The notes: generated by a model from the letters alone, not told the origin. DNA of 64,000 nucleotides from Flavobacterium sp. Root935 (GCF_001429295.1 NZ_LMJL01000012.1:1005581-1069580), one strand, 5' to 3'; counted from the first letter of the stretch, positions 33,688 to 43,119 are shown. Program-made: numbers and translations.

Positions 33688-34320
33688 ATGAAAGAACTGG
33701 ATTTACTAAAAAAAGACTGGCAGAAGAACTCAGGTTCTTTTCAACAAATTTCTGAAACTGAAATCTATAAAATGATTCACAAAAAATCATCTTCCATAGT
33801 AAAATGGATTTTGATTATCAGTATTTTGGAAATTTCGTTTTGGACTTTTTCAAACTTATTTATTAATACGGATGATGTTTTGAAAAAAATCAATCATCCA
33901 GAAATTATCATGGCTTTAGAGTTTCTAACATACTTTAATTATATTGTCGTTCTCATTTTTGTGTATATTTTTTATAAAAACTACAAAACGATTTCGACTA
34001 CTGTAGCCACCAAATCATTAATGAGCGCCATTTTAAAGACTAGAAAAACAGTTCAGTACTATGTTTGGTATAATTTAGGAATGATTGTAATAACGGCTAT
34101 TTTAAGCTTCTTTATTGCTTTTGTTTACAATCCAGATATGGAATTTCTGAGAGAAAAATTAGCCTTAAACGGAAGAGCTATGTTTGTTACGATAGGAATA
34201 TTATTCTTGGTAATTTTAGGCTTCTTCGGTTTATTCTGGTGTTTCTACAGAATAATCTACGGAACTCTTTTAAGAAGATTATATACTAATTATAAGGAGT
34301 TGAAGAAAATAGATTTTTAA
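33688..34320 (+). CDS. Four-helix membrane protein, candidate anti-sigma partner
   Basis: A 210-residue protein with a polar N-terminus of about 37 residues (MKELDLLKKDWQKNSGSFQQ) and about four hydrophobic helices (IVKWILIISILEISFW, LTYFNYIVVLIFVYIFY, YVWYNLGMIVITAILSFF, MFVTIGILFLVILGFFGLF). The gene begins 8 bases after the sigma-factor stop. There is no zinc-binding HxxxCxxC motif of the ZAS anti-sigma type, so the role as anti-sigma factor rests only on position and on a cytoplasmic tail before the first helix. Confidence 0.6.
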   Translation: MKELDLLKKDWQKNSGSFQQISETEIYKMIHKKSSSIVKWILIISILEISFWTFSNLFINTDDVLKKINHPEIIMALEFLTYFNYIVVLIFVYIFYKNYKTISTTVATKSLMSAILKTRKTVQYYVWYNLGMIVITAILSFFIAFVYNPDMEFLREKLALNGRAMFVTIGILFLVILGFFGLFWCFYRIIYGTLLRRLYTNYKELKKIDF

Positions 34321-34454
34321 GTTGCCAAGGTTCTGAGATACGCTAAAGTTCTGAGATACTAAGATACTAAGATACTAAGGTTCTAAGTTTTTTTGACAAC
34401 TTGAAACTTGAAACCTGAAACAATCTAAAATCTAAAATCAGAAATCTAAAATCA
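34321..34454. repeat. Degenerate intergenic repeats at a convergent junction
   Basis: Units of the form TTCTGAGATACTAAG and GATACTAA in tandem (about 34330-34388), then ACTTGAAACCTGAAAC and TCTAAAATC units (34399-34452). Matching text occurs at 36578-36610 and, inverted, at 52193-52222. Confidence 0.6.
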
Positions 34455-35264
34455 CTAATAATCCCACTGTCTGAGTTTATTAAGTTCTTCCTGTGCTTTA
34501 ATTTCTTCTGCTGGAATTACTTTTAAAAATGAAGGATGCTGTTCGATTGCGTATTCTACTTTTTCTACAATTTGTTCGATTGTATCGTTTTCATAATCAA
34601 TATCAAGAGGTTCTTTGATGATGAAAGACTGCAGGATCCCTTTTTTCTTCATTCGAAGTCCTTTTTTATCGAATGATCTTCGGAAACCATCAATTACAAT
34701 CGGAATTACAATTGGTTTATGCTGTTTGATAATATGAGCAGTTCCTTTACGAACAGGCTTAAAAGATTTTGTAGTTCCCTGCGGAAAAGTAATAACCCAG
34801 CCATCTTCAAGAGCAATTCGAATGTTTTCGGTATCGTTTGGATTTACATCGCGTTTCTCTGTAACATCAACGCCTTTAGCACGCCAAGTTCTTTCGACTG
34901 TAATTGCTCCTACATAAGCCAAAATTCTTGGCAGTAATCCTGCCTGCATGGTTTCTTTTGCAGCAACATAATACAAATTCATTTTAGGCTGCCACAAATA
35001 GCCAATGTTCTTAATAGTATCTTGACGTCCGCTTAAACTTGCGTTAAACACATGAAACATTGCAACAACGTCTGCAAAATAAGTTTGATGATTGGATATA
35101 AATAAGACATTAGAATCTGGGAGTGTTTTAATAATTTCAGATCCTTCAATCTGCAAATCGTTAAAACCTCTATATCTTCTATGCGTCATGGCACCCAAAA
35201 TTCGGATTAACCATTTCTTGATGAATAATATATGCCCAAAAGGATTTCGTTTAAACAATCCCAT
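34455..35264 (-). CDS. 1-acyl-glycerol-3-phosphate acyltransferase-like protein
   Basis: A 269-residue enzyme of the PlsC family of membrane-associated lysophospholipid acyltransferases. The acyl-transfer motif is ISNHQTYFADVVA (H-x4-D) and the substrate-binding motif FPQGTTKSFKPVRKGTA resembles the FPEGTRS motif, with Gln in place of Glu. A short N-terminal hydrophobic segment may anchor it. It probably acts in phospholipid or lipid A-type remodelling. Its neighbours do not add information. Confidence 0.85.
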   Translation of the reverse strand: MGLFKRNPFGHILFIKKWLIRILGAMTHRRYRGFNDLQIEGSEIIKTLPDSNVLFISNHQTYFADVVAMFHVFNASLSGRQDTIKNIGYLWQPKMNLYYVAAKETMQAGLLPRILAYVGAITVERTWRAKGVDVTEKRDVNPNDTENIRIALEDGWVITFPQGTTKSFKPVRKGTAHIIKQHKPIVIPIVIDGFRRSFDKKGLRMKKKGILQSFIIKEPLDIDYENDTIEQIVEKVEYAIEQHPSFLKVIPAEEIKAQEELNKLRQWDY

Positions 35265-35390
35265 AACTAATTTATCTTATTTTTTTGTTAGGTCGCAAAC
35301 ATACAAAAATTATTCTTTTAGCAACACTTTAAAACAATTTCTCCAATTTACACCTATTAAAATGAATATCAAATTGTTAAATAAACATTT

Positions 35391-36041
35391 TTAAATTTCA
35401 TGCTCAAAAGTCATTTTTAATACATCTCTCAATTCGCTCAAGATCATTGCTGTTGCACCCCAAACCACATGATTTTGAATATTGAAAGCCGGCACTAAAA
35501 TATTAGCACCATAAGAAGTTGATAATCTGGCCTCGATAATTATTTCATCATTTAAAAAAACCGATAAAGGCAGTTCAATAATATCTGCAACTTCTCTAAT
35601 ATCCGGATAAAAAGAAAGTTCTTCTTTTGAAATTCCTAAAAATGGATGCACCAAAAAATTACTGGGCGGAATATACATGGGAGAAAAATGTTTGATTATT
35701 TCTATTTTATCACTGGCAACTCCAACTTCTTCCTGAGTTTCGCGCAGTGCAGTAGTTTCAAAATTCAAATCTTCTTTTTCATATTTTCCTCCAGGAAACG
35801 CAATCTGAGCAGAATGCACTCCATCATAAGCATTTCTTACAATCAAAACTAAATGTGTTTTTTCCTGCTTTGGGTAAAATAGCATCATTACTCCTGCCAT
35901 TCTAGCATTCAGTGCTTCAATATCAAGATTTTTTAATCCCTCAATGCGTTCTTTTGGAGCCATTTTTAAATGTGATTCGACCGCTGGCAGTTCAACCGGA
36001 ATAATATTGGGAACATATTTCAAAAAGTCTTGAAAATTCAT
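35391..36041 (-). CDS. Nudix hydrolase, CoA pyrophosphatase-like
   Basis: A protein of 216 residues from the ATG at 36041 (MNFQDFLKYVPNIIPVELPA); an ATG two codons upstream is equally possible. The Nudix motif is FPGGKYEKEDLNFETTALRE followed by TQEEVGV, with the spacing of the NudL/UPF0035 subgroup, and the preceding KTHLVLIVRNAYDGVHSAQI contains the subgroup's extra signature. Such enzymes cut coenzyme A or its oxidised form to phosphopantetheine and adenosine 3',5'-bisphosphate. Single gene. Confidence 0.85.
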   Translation of the reverse strand: MNFQDFLKYVPNIIPVELPAVESHLKMAPKERIEGLKNLDIEALNARMAGVMMLFYPKQEKTHLVLIVRNAYDGVHSAQIAFPGGKYEKEDLNFETTALRETQEEVGVASDKIEIIKHFSPMYIPPSNFLVHPFLGISKEELSFYPDIREVADIIELPLSVFLNDEIIIEARLSTSYGANILVPAFNIQNHVVWGATAMILSELRDVLKMTFEHEI

Positions 36042-36051
36042 AATCAAAGCT

Positions 36052-36059
36052 TATTTTTG
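36052..36059 (+). promoter_or_regulatory. Candidate -7 box of the DUF4268 gene
   Basis: TATTTTTG matches TAnnTTTG and lies 74 bases before the ATG at 36133. Confidence 0.35.
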
Positions 36060-36132
36060 TACTTTTAAATAAAACATAAATATACTCTAGAAAACGCAGT
36101 ACCACAAGTTTTCTAAAATTAAAGCCTAAAAA

Positions 36133-36573
36133 ATGTACAGCAGAGAAGAATCACAAAAAATTAAAAGAGAATTTTGGGTAGCTTTTGCAGAAAAATATCC
36201 TCGCAAATGGGTGCTTTATGATACAAAGATTAAAGACTTCTCTTTTAAATTTTATGTTGATAATAAGAAGGCTCAGGTTTTAATTGATATTGAACATAGA
36301 AGTGATGAAAAGCGTACAGCTTACTTCGAAAAAATAGAGGCTTTAAAAAACATTCTGGAAGAAGAATTTATTAAAGATTTGGTTTTTGAAAAAAATTACA
36401 CTCTAGAAAGCGGTAAAACAATCAGCAGAATCTGGGTTGAAAAAACAGGTGTTGGTTTTAGCAACCGAAATAACTGGGATACAATTTTTGATTTCTTTAA
36501 TGAAAATATGCATGCTCTAGAAATGTTTTATCTTGAGTATGACGAGTTTATTAAAGATATTGATGTATTGTAA
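36133..36573 (+). CDS. DUF4268 domain-containing protein
   Basis: A 146-residue cytoplasmic protein with alternating helices and strands and features of DUF4268: an N-terminal helix with REFWVAFAEKYPR, FKFYVDNKKAQVLIDIEHRS and a C-terminal helical part. The fold may be related to the restriction-endonuclease-like group, but no PD-(D/E)xK site is evident. Function unknown. Confidence 0.75.
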   Translation: MYSREESQKIKREFWVAFAEKYPRKWVLYDTKIKDFSFKFYVDNKKAQVLIDIEHRSDEKRTAYFEKIEALKNILEEEFIKDLVFEKNYTLESGKTISRIWVEKTGVGFSNRNNWDTIFDFFNENMHALEMFYLEYDEFIKDIDVL

Positions 36574-36577
36574 GAAA

Positions 36578-36612
36578 GGCTCTGAGTTTCTGAGAGACTA
36601 AGGTTCTAAGGC
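36578..36612. repeat. Degenerate TTCTGAG / ACTAAGGTTCTAAG repeat
   Basis: CTCTGAGTTTCTGAGAGACT and AAGGTTCTAAGG belong to the unit class at 34330-34388; located at another convergent junction. Confidence 0.55.
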
Positions 36613-36621
36613 GTATATAAT

Positions 36622-36660
36622 AAACCCGATAGATTTTAAAAACCTGTCGGTGTTTTTTTA
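36622..36660. terminator. Terminator-like hairpin
   Basis: CCGATAG (36626-36632) pairs with CTGTCGG (36644-36650), including one G-T pair, followed by TGTTTTTTT. It ends the DUF4268 gene on the plus strand. Confidence 0.55.
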
Positions 36661-38838
36661 CCTCTTTAATGAAAAATGTCCTTTTTTTATAATTCCATTT
36701 TCCAATACCAATTGAAACCAGTAATCAGAAGAAGGTAACGCATTTCCATTATAATTTCCGTCCCAGCTGCCATTTTTTCCTAAAGTCTTTAAAAGCTTAC
36801 CATATCTATCAAAAATATGAACACTATAATTTTGATTTTCCAGCCCCTTAATCTCCCATGTATCATTAAATCCATCGGCATTTGGCGTAAAAAACTGGGG
36901 AATTATATAGCTATAAGTTTCCTCCTCTTTTTTGCAATCTGCACCAGCATTAGAGACATACAGATTTATTTTCGATTTTGCACTGCAATTAGTACTTATT
37001 TCTGTTACATTAACTACAATTTCCTGAAAGTTTTTAGTAGAATTAATATACGATTCGTTAATCAAAGAACTAATATCATTTCCGTTTTTGTCAAAATATG
37101 AAAATGTAAAAAGTGACGGATCATTTACAAGAACAGAATTAACTTTTGACAAATCGAATGTTGCAAAACCTGTTCCGTTCAAATCGCAATTATATAGATC
37201 AGGAACAATGTTTAATGTGAAAGAAGAGATTGTTTCCAATTCAATTTTAGTATCTTCATAACAGCTTGGATTGTTTTTATTTGCCACTCTAATATTAATA
37301 TTTTCAGAGAAAGGATTAATATTAGAATAATTATTTGGCAAAGGTGAAGGTAATTTATTACCATTTTTATCTGTGTATGTAAAAACGTAGTTTTCAGGGT
37401 TTGCAACTAAATCTTTTTCAATAGTTGACATATCAAAACTCGAAGAAAAACCATTTCCTAAATCAGCACATGAAGTTAAAATAGGAATCGTATTTAATAC
37501 TGGTTTTGAGGAATTTAAATATTCATAAGTATTAAATATGTAAACAGCTCCAGCATAACCAACATAATTTTGTTCATTTGCGTCTAATGCCGCCCAATAG
37601 GCTCCAACAAAAAAATCATCGTTATACAAGGAAATTGAGCTTCCAAATGAATCACTATTATTTTTTATAATTGGATGAACAATCTGGTACTCAACCCACT
37701 TATTATTACTTTTATCTTTTTGAAACATATATACACGACCATAAACTTTTGATAATGCTCCCAAATTATCATACACCCTTTCACCCCCTACAACTGCCAT
37801 TTTATCATTAGAGATTTCTATCTTACCACCTAACCCAGCTGTAACAGAAACATCAGAAGCTCTTATCTTCTGAAACCCCGTCCATTGGTTACTTGCGTTT
37901 TTTCTAAAAACATAAATTGAGCCTGCAAATGTCAATGGTCCTCCTCCATCTCCGCTTTCAGAAGAATCATAATCATCTTCTCCTGGAGCAGAAATCACGA
38001 TATCATCTTTAGCAACTTTAACCGTTGCGGCAAATCTATCCTGTAACCCTCTAAAATCGTAAGCTGTTAATTTTTGAACTTCCCTCCACGTATTTGAATT
38101 GCTGTTTTTTTCAAAAACATATGCAGCTCCTGCCCAATTAACTCCTTCTTCAACTGCACCAACCACAATGGTATTTTCAAAAATAGAAACTGAATTTCCA
38201 AAATTGTCTCTTCTTTCTCTATCACTTGCAACAATTTTTTGGACAAAATCCCATGTACCGGTATTGTTTCTATGATATATATATGCAGCCCCTGCATTCT
38301 CTAAATAATTAGCAAAATTACCATCTGTACTATTATAAAAAGCACCTACAACCATAAAATCTCCAGACATGGCAAGAGTTGTTCCATAATTGTCATAAAT
38401 AATATTTTCAGATCTGGTTATTTTTTGCTTTAATTTATATAAATCATCCGAATCCCTTTCGTACATATATACTGCTTTTCCACCAAGTCCCAAAACAGGA
38501 TCACAACCTACAATTGCAAGTGTTTTTCCTTCCATGACAATCAAAGTTCCGAAACCACAATAATTTATAGCATCTGGAAGAGTAAGTTCTTGATAAATTG
38601 ACCATCCATCGCAATCTTGTTTAGCGATATATATTTTACCTGCATTTTCTACACCAGCAATATCAACTTCATCTGCTGAATACGCAGCATATCCATCAAA
38701 AGTAGAAACAGAAAATCCGAAGCTATTATCTCTAATTCTTATAGGTTCAACAATTTTAAAATTTTGTTTCCATTGTTGAGATGAAGCAGATAATACGATA
38801 AAAAATAATAAAAAAGAAGTGATTTTTTTTACACTCAT
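36658..38838 (-). CDS. FG-GAP-like repeat protein with T9SS type B sorting domain
   Basis: A 726-residue secreted protein. After the signal peptide (ITSFLLFFIVLSASSQQW) come about seven repeats of 45-60 residues with patterns such as FGNSVSIFENTIVVGAVEEG and GAAYVFEKNSN, as in FG-GAP/beta-propeller proteins, to about residue 440. A middle section with two similar blocks (NPENYVFTYTDKNGNKLPSP, DPSLFTFSYFDKNGNDISSL) follows. The last 80 residues are a type B T9SS domain: IPQFFTPNADGFNDTWEIKG, VHIFDRYGKLLKTL and DYWFQLVLENGIIKKGHFSL. It should be exported by the gliding-linked type IX system and attached to or released from the cell surface. Ligand unknown. Confidence 0.9.
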   Translation of the reverse strand: MSVKKITSFLLFFIVLSASSQQWKQNFKIVEPIRIRDNSFGFSVSTFDGYAAYSADEVDIAGVENAGKIYIAKQDCDGWSIYQELTLPDAINYCGFGTLIVMEGKTLAIVGCDPVLGLGGKAVYMYERDSDDLYKLKQKITRSENIIYDNYGTTLAMSGDFMVVGAFYNSTDGNFANYLENAGAAYIYHRNNTGTWDFVQKIVASDRERRDNFGNSVSIFENTIVVGAVEEGVNWAGAAYVFEKNSNSNTWREVQKLTAYDFRGLQDRFAATVKVAKDDIVISAPGEDDYDSSESGDGGGPLTFAGSIYVFRKNASNQWTGFQKIRASDVSVTAGLGGKIEISNDKMAVVGGERVYDNLGALSKVYGRVYMFQKDKSNNKWVEYQIVHPIIKNNSDSFGSSISLYNDDFFVGAYWAALDANEQNYVGYAGAVYIFNTYEYLNSSKPVLNTIPILTSCADLGNGFSSSFDMSTIEKDLVANPENYVFTYTDKNGNKLPSPLPNNYSNINPFSENINIRVANKNNPSCYEDTKIELETISSFTLNIVPDLYNCDLNGTGFATFDLSKVNSVLVNDPSLFTFSYFDKNGNDISSLINESYINSTKNFQEIVVNVTEISTNCSAKSKINLYVSNAGADCKKEEETYSYIIPQFFTPNADGFNDTWEIKGLENQNYSVHIFDRYGKLLKTLGKNGSWDGNYNGNALPSSDYWFQLVLENGIIKKGHFSLKR

Positions 38839-38871
38839 AGCGACATATGCACGTTAAACAAATCTTTTTAG

Positions 38872-39282
38872 CTAGACTGTAAAAATATTATAAACAATAA
38901 TATGGTCATCGTAATTAATATAAAGCTGTTTACGATAATCCTGCTTTTTACGTGTTATAATGGAAAGTTTGCATTCTCTACCGTCGTTGTCTTTGCACAC
39001 AAAAGAATACACAATATCGGTATCATTCTCTTCACGCTCGATATAATCTAAAATACTAAAAAGCTGGATTTCCTGTGAATAAACAACGATTCTATGTTTA
39101 TTTGTATCTAAAACAACGGAAAGATTTACTAAATCCAAATTGGACCATTCGCCCCATTTCCCTCTTTCATTTTTCTCTAAAACGCTAAATCCTGAGGTTT
39201 TAAAATGATAAGACTGACTTTGAGCCTGCTGGAATCCAAATACCAGAAAAAGTATTACTATATAGGTGCGTAAAAAATTCAT
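38872..39282 (-). CDS. Small exported protein of unknown function
   Basis: A 136-residue protein with signal peptide (TYIVILFLVFGFQQAQSQSY). The mature 110 residues alternate strands and charged turns and end with KQLYINYDDHIIVYNIFTV. There is no Cys pair with evident pairing and no known motif. It lies 33 bases upstream of the T9SS type B gene on the same strand and may be cotranscribed with it. Confidence 0.65.
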   Translation of the reverse strand: MNFLRTYIVILFLVFGFQQAQSQSYHFKTSGFSVLEKNERGKWGEWSNLDLVNLSVVLDTNKHRIVVYSQEIQLFSILDYIEREENDTDIVYSFVCKDNDGRECKLSIITRKKQDYRKQLYINYDDHIIVYNIFTV

Positions 39283-39302
39283 AGATATTTTCTTGCGGAT
39301 AA

Positions 39303-40247
39303 TTAAAACTCAAAAGTAGTCTTTTCTTTGCATGCGACTTCAAATTCGGCGATCATTTGTTGAATAATTTCTTCAACTGGTAAAATTTTATGAATCAATC
39401 CTGCCACTTGTCCAATCTCAAGTTCGCCTTCATCCAGATCGCCTTCAAACATACCTTTTTTAGCTCTTGCACGACCTAAAAGCTGTGCTAATTCTTCTTT
39501 TGAAGGGCAGTGTTTATACAATTCCTGAACGTCTTGGTAAAACTTATTTTTGACTAATCTAACTGGAGCTAATTCTTTCAATGTCAATTGCGTATCTCCT
39601 TCTTTAGTATTAACTATAGTTTCTTTAAAATTATTGTGTGCAGAAGATTCTACAGAAGCTGCAAAACGACTTCCAACTTGAACACCATCGGCACCCAAAA
39701 TCATTGCAGCCAGCATTCCTCTTCCTGTTGCAATTCCACCCGCGGCAATTAAGGGAATCTGAATTTTTTCTTTCACCATCGGAATCAAAGTCATCGTCGT
39801 GGTTTCTTCACGTCCATTATGTCCTCCAGCTTCAAAACCTTCCGCCACAACAGCATCTACACCTGCGACCTGTGCTTTTAGGGCAAAAACACTGCTGCTT
39901 ACCACATGCACTACTGTAATCCCCTTTTCTTTTAAAAATGAAGTCCAAGTTTTAGGATTTCCTGCAGAAGTAAAAACAATTTTTACGCCTTCTTCAATCA
40001 CGATATTTATGATTTCTTCAATGTTTGGGTATAACATTGGAATGTTGACACCAAAAGGTTTGTCCGTAGCTTTTTTACATTTTTGGATATGTTCTCTCAA
40101 AACTTCTGGATACATAGAACCTGCGCCAATTAACCCCAAACCTCCAGCATTACTAACTGCCGAAGCTAATTTATATCCGCTGTTCCAAATCATTCCGCCT
40201 TGAATAATTGGATATTTTATATTAAAAAGTTGTGTGATTTTATTCAT
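39303..40247 (-). CDS. Nitronate monooxygenase-family flavoprotein
   Basis: A 314-residue FMN enzyme of the nitronate monooxygenase/2-nitropropane dioxygenase family with a TIM-barrel fold. Conserved parts are YPIIQGGMIWNSGYKLASAV, GLGLIGAGSM, PFGVNIPML, GFEAGGHNG (catalytic-site loop with His) and IAAGGIATGRGMLAAMILGA, where the glycine-rich stretch binds the FMN phosphate. It detoxifies nitroalkane anions; enoyl-ACP reductase FabK belongs to the same superfamily, so that alternative is possible. It lies 9 bases downstream of the subtilase gene on the same strand. Confidence 0.87.
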   Translation of the reverse strand: MNKITQLFNIKYPIIQGGMIWNSGYKLASAVSNAGGLGLIGAGSMYPEVLREHIQKCKKATDKPFGVNIPMLYPNIEEIINIVIEEGVKIVFTSAGNPKTWTSFLKEKGITVVHVVSSSVFALKAQVAGVDAVVAEGFEAGGHNGREETTTMTLIPMVKEKIQIPLIAAGGIATGRGMLAAMILGADGVQVGSRFAASVESSAHNNFKETIVNTKEGDTQLTLKELAPVRLVKNKFYQDVQELYKHCPSKEELAQLLGRARAKKGMFEGDLDEGELEIGQVAGLIHKILPVEEIIQQMIAEFEVACKEKTTFEF

Positions 40248-40256
40248 TCAAATAAA

Positions 40257-41864
40257 TTATTGCTTGATTAGCTTTCCTGTTTTATGCAGATTATCAGCAT
40301 CAAAACTATAAAAATAGAGTCCGCTTTGTAAAGATTGCAAAGAAAGAACTGGATTGGAATTATTAATTTTTTCTTCAATTAATTTTTGGCCTAACACCGA
40401 ATAAATAGTGACAGAGGCTGTGTTATTTTCGGTTAAAAAAGAAAAAGAAACTTCATTTTTAACAGGATTTGGATATACGGCAAAAGAAGCTTCTGCAACA
40501 AAATCATCAACACTTAAAGTCGCACCGAAATTCGGAATTCCGTAACCATAATTATTATCTGGGTTTGTGAATCTGTCAGAAGAAGCCAAAATCATTTGTC
40601 GAATTTGTTTATTAGTTTTAGTTGGAAAAGCCTGCCATAAAGAGGCTGCCATTCCAGCCATTATCGGGCAAGAAAAAGATGTTCCATTTGCGGTTCCAAT
40701 ATTTCCGTTTGGATCAGAGACTACTGAAGCCACGCCTTGCGCCATAATATCTGGTTTTATTCTTCCATCATAACTTGGTCCAATCGAACTTGAACTAGCC
40801 CTCACTTTAGTAGCATTAACAGAACCTATAGCCAATACCGAAACTGCATCGGCTGGAGAGCCAATATGTTTTTCAACCTGAATTCCTTCATTTCCAGCAG
40901 AAGCCAAAACTAAAATCCCTTTACTAAATGCTGTTTCTGCACCACGCGAAATGAAATTGGTAATTCCATTCATATCGCTGTAAGTATGATTGTATCTAGA
41001 CTCGTCGCGATCACCAAAGTATCCTAACGAAGTAGTAATTATATCAACTCCTAAAGCATCTGCTTTTTCGGCAGCTTCAACCCAAAGCGATTCTTCTACC
41101 GGATTTTCTAAAGCACCAATTTCTGTAATAAAAAGATAATAAGAAGCATTTGGAGCTGTTCCAACTAACGAATTTTCTTTGTAACCGCCCATTGTAGAAA
41201 GCACCTTTGTCCCGTGATCACTGCCTGTGTAGAAATTGGCATTTCTTGTTGTATAATCATAACCGCCTAAAATTCGGTTATTATTTCTAAGATTCTCAAA
41301 AGGCTGTGCTGTGTTTACGCCTGGAAAACCCCCATCAAAAACTGCAATAATTTTTCCTTCTCCAGTAAAATTCTGCTGATGCAAAATTTGTCCGTTCAGC
41401 ATCTGAATTTGATTTGCAGAATTGCCATACGAATAATCTATTGCCGCCTCCAGCTTATTGAGACCTTTCGCTGTTTTAGTTTCCGAAACTTTTTTTGCTG
41501 TAGTGTTTAAAGTTTTATCAGCAAATTCTATTTTCTGGACAAAAGGCAATGTTTTTAATGCATTTATGTTTGCCTGAGTTCCCTGAATATGAAGTGCATT
41601 CAACCATTTGGACTGGGCCATAACTGTTATACCGGCACTGGATTTAATTTGGCTTACATAAGTAGTTTCCAAAGGAGCATCTGTAATATCTAAAGCGATA
41701 TTTTGATTGGTTCTTCGATCTAAAGCTTTCTGAGAAAGTTCTGTCAACGGATTATCAAAAAACAACTGCGCATTCGGTTTTCCGTTAAAATAAACCCACG
41801 CATCTTCTTGTGCAAATACCGCAAACGAAAGAAGTAATAAAAGGAAAGTAAAGTTATATTTCAT
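40257..41864 (-). CDS. Subtilisin-like serine protease (S8) with T9SS type A sorting domain
   Basis: A 535-residue exported protease starting at 41864 (MKYNFTFLLLLLSFAVFAQE); the ATG nine codons upstream has no signal-peptide character. A propeptide-like region covers about residues 20-130. The catalytic triad is in IAVFDGGFPGVN (Asp), GSDHGTKVLSTMGG (His) and ANGTSFSCPIMAGMAAS (Ser), with the oxyanion Asn in LASAGNEGI. The C-terminal 75 residues (YPNPVKNEVSFSF to YFYSFDADNLHKTGKLIKQ) form a type A T9SS domain. It should be secreted by the type IX system. Targets unknown. Confidence 0.93.
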   Translation of the reverse strand: MKYNFTFLLLLLSFAVFAQEDAWVYFNGKPNAQLFFDNPLTELSQKALDRRTNQNIALDITDAPLETTYVSQIKSSAGITVMAQSKWLNALHIQGTQANINALKTLPFVQKIEFADKTLNTTAKKVSETKTAKGLNKLEAAIDYSYGNSANQIQMLNGQILHQQNFTGEGKIIAVFDGGFPGVNTAQPFENLRNNNRILGGYDYTTRNANFYTGSDHGTKVLSTMGGYKENSLVGTAPNASYYLFITEIGALENPVEESLWVEAAEKADALGVDIITTSLGYFGDRDESRYNHTYSDMNGITNFISRGAETAFSKGILVLASAGNEGIQVEKHIGSPADAVSVLAIGSVNATKVRASSSSIGPSYDGRIKPDIMAQGVASVVSDPNGNIGTANGTSFSCPIMAGMAASLWQAFPTKTNKQIRQMILASSDRFTNPDNNYGYGIPNFGATLSVDDFVAEASFAVYPNPVKNEVSFSFLTENNTASVTIYSVLGQKLIEEKINNSNPVLSLQSLQSGLYFYSFDADNLHKTGKLIKQ

Positions 41865-41904
41865 AGCGTACCTTTGAGGAATTTCTTCCAAATAAGGTAT
41901 AAAG

Positions 41905-43092
41905 CTAAGAAATTACTCCCGAACCAACTAATTCATTTTCTAAATACCAAGCAACAAATTGTCCTTCTGTAATGGCAGACTGTGCTTCTTCAAATTCAAC
42001 GTACATTCCGTCTTCAAATTGATGTAAAATTGCTTTCTGCAATGGCTGACGGTAGCGAATTCTAGCCATCACTTCCATTTTCTCACCTGCTTTCAAAGCC
42101 AAATCTTCTCTAACCCAGTGTACTTCAGATTTTCCAACAAAAAGTGCTTTTTTAAATAATCCTGGATGCAAACTTGACAAACCTGTATAAATAGTGTTCG
42201 TTTCAACATCAGTAGCAATTACAAATAATGGATCTGTAGTTCCTCCAACATTCAATCCTTTTCTTTGCCCGACAGTAAAATAATGCGCTCCTTGATGTTT
42301 GCCCACTACTTTGCCCATTGTTGGAACGTAGTTTAACTTTTGAGATTCTAATTTTAAATCTTCTTCTAAAGAAATTCCAGCTGGTTTTTCACCAACATAA
42401 ATAGCATCATTTTTATCAACTTGAACAATTTTACCTTCTTTAGGCTGTAATTTTTGCTGTAAAAATTCTGGAAGGCGAACTTTCCCTATAAAACATAATC
42501 CTTGAGAATCTTTCTTTTCTGCGGTAACCAATTCCATTTCGGCAGCGATTTCGCGCACTTCTGGTTTTGTCAAAGCACCAATTGGAAACAACGCTTTAGA
42601 CAATTGCTCTTGTGACAACTGACATAAAAAATAAGATTGATCTTTATTTACATCATTCCCAGCAATTAATTGATAAACTGTTTTTCCGTCAACTTCGATT
42701 TCACTTTTTTGGCAGTAATGTCCAGTCGCAACATAATCTGCTCCAAGACTTAGAGCGATTTTCATAAACACATCAAATTTGATTTCGCGGTTACAAAGTA
42801 CATCAGGATTTGGAGTTCTTCCTTTTTCGTATTCGTTAAACATATAGTCAACGATTTTTTCTTTGTATTCTTCGCTTAAATCAACAGTTTGAAACGGTAT
42901 TCCAAGTTTTTCAGCAACAAGCAACGCATCATTACTGTCTTCTAGCCAAGGACATTCGTTAGAAATAGTAACCGAATCATCATGCCAGTTTTTCATAAAA
43001 AGGCCAATAACTTCGTATCCTTGCTGCTGTAGTAAATATGCCGCCACACTAGAATCTACTCCGCCTGAAAGTCCAACAACTACTCGTTTCAT
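41905..43092 (-). CDS. mnmA: tRNA 2-thiouridine(34) synthase MnmA
   Basis: A 395-residue enzyme that puts sulfur on U34 of tRNA-Lys, -Glu and -Gln. The PP-loop VVGLSGGVDSSVAAYLL opens the protein, the first catalytic Cys lies in NPDVLCNREIKF and the second in DSQGLCFIGKV, in agreement with the D-x-x-x-x-C and C motifs of the family; HYFTVGQRKGL is the C-terminal domain signature. Its promoter is at 43120-43153. The sulfur donor system is not in the window. Confidence 0.96.
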   Translation of the reverse strand: MKRVVVGLSGGVDSSVAAYLLQQQGYEVIGLFMKNWHDDSVTISNECPWLEDSNDALLVAEKLGIPFQTVDLSEEYKEKIVDYMFNEYEKGRTPNPDVLCNREIKFDVFMKIALSLGADYVATGHYCQKSEIEVDGKTVYQLIAGNDVNKDQSYFLCQLSQEQLSKALFPIGALTKPEVREIAAEMELVTAEKKDSQGLCFIGKVRLPEFLQQKLQPKEGKIVQVDKNDAIYVGEKPAGISLEEDLKLESQKLNYVPTMGKVVGKHQGAHYFTVGQRKGLNVGGTTDPLFVIATDVETNTIYTGLSSLHPGLFKKALFVGKSEVHWVREDLALKAGEKMEVMARIRYRQPLQKAILHQFEDGMYVEFEEAQSAITEGQFVAWYLENELVGSGVIS

Positions 43093-43119
43093 TTTGAAAT
43101 GTTTAATTTTTTAAGGTTG

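Noticed and set aside
34330..34388. CRISPR array
   Set aside because: The GATACTAAG units are short and imperfect, without spacers of constant length or cas genes.
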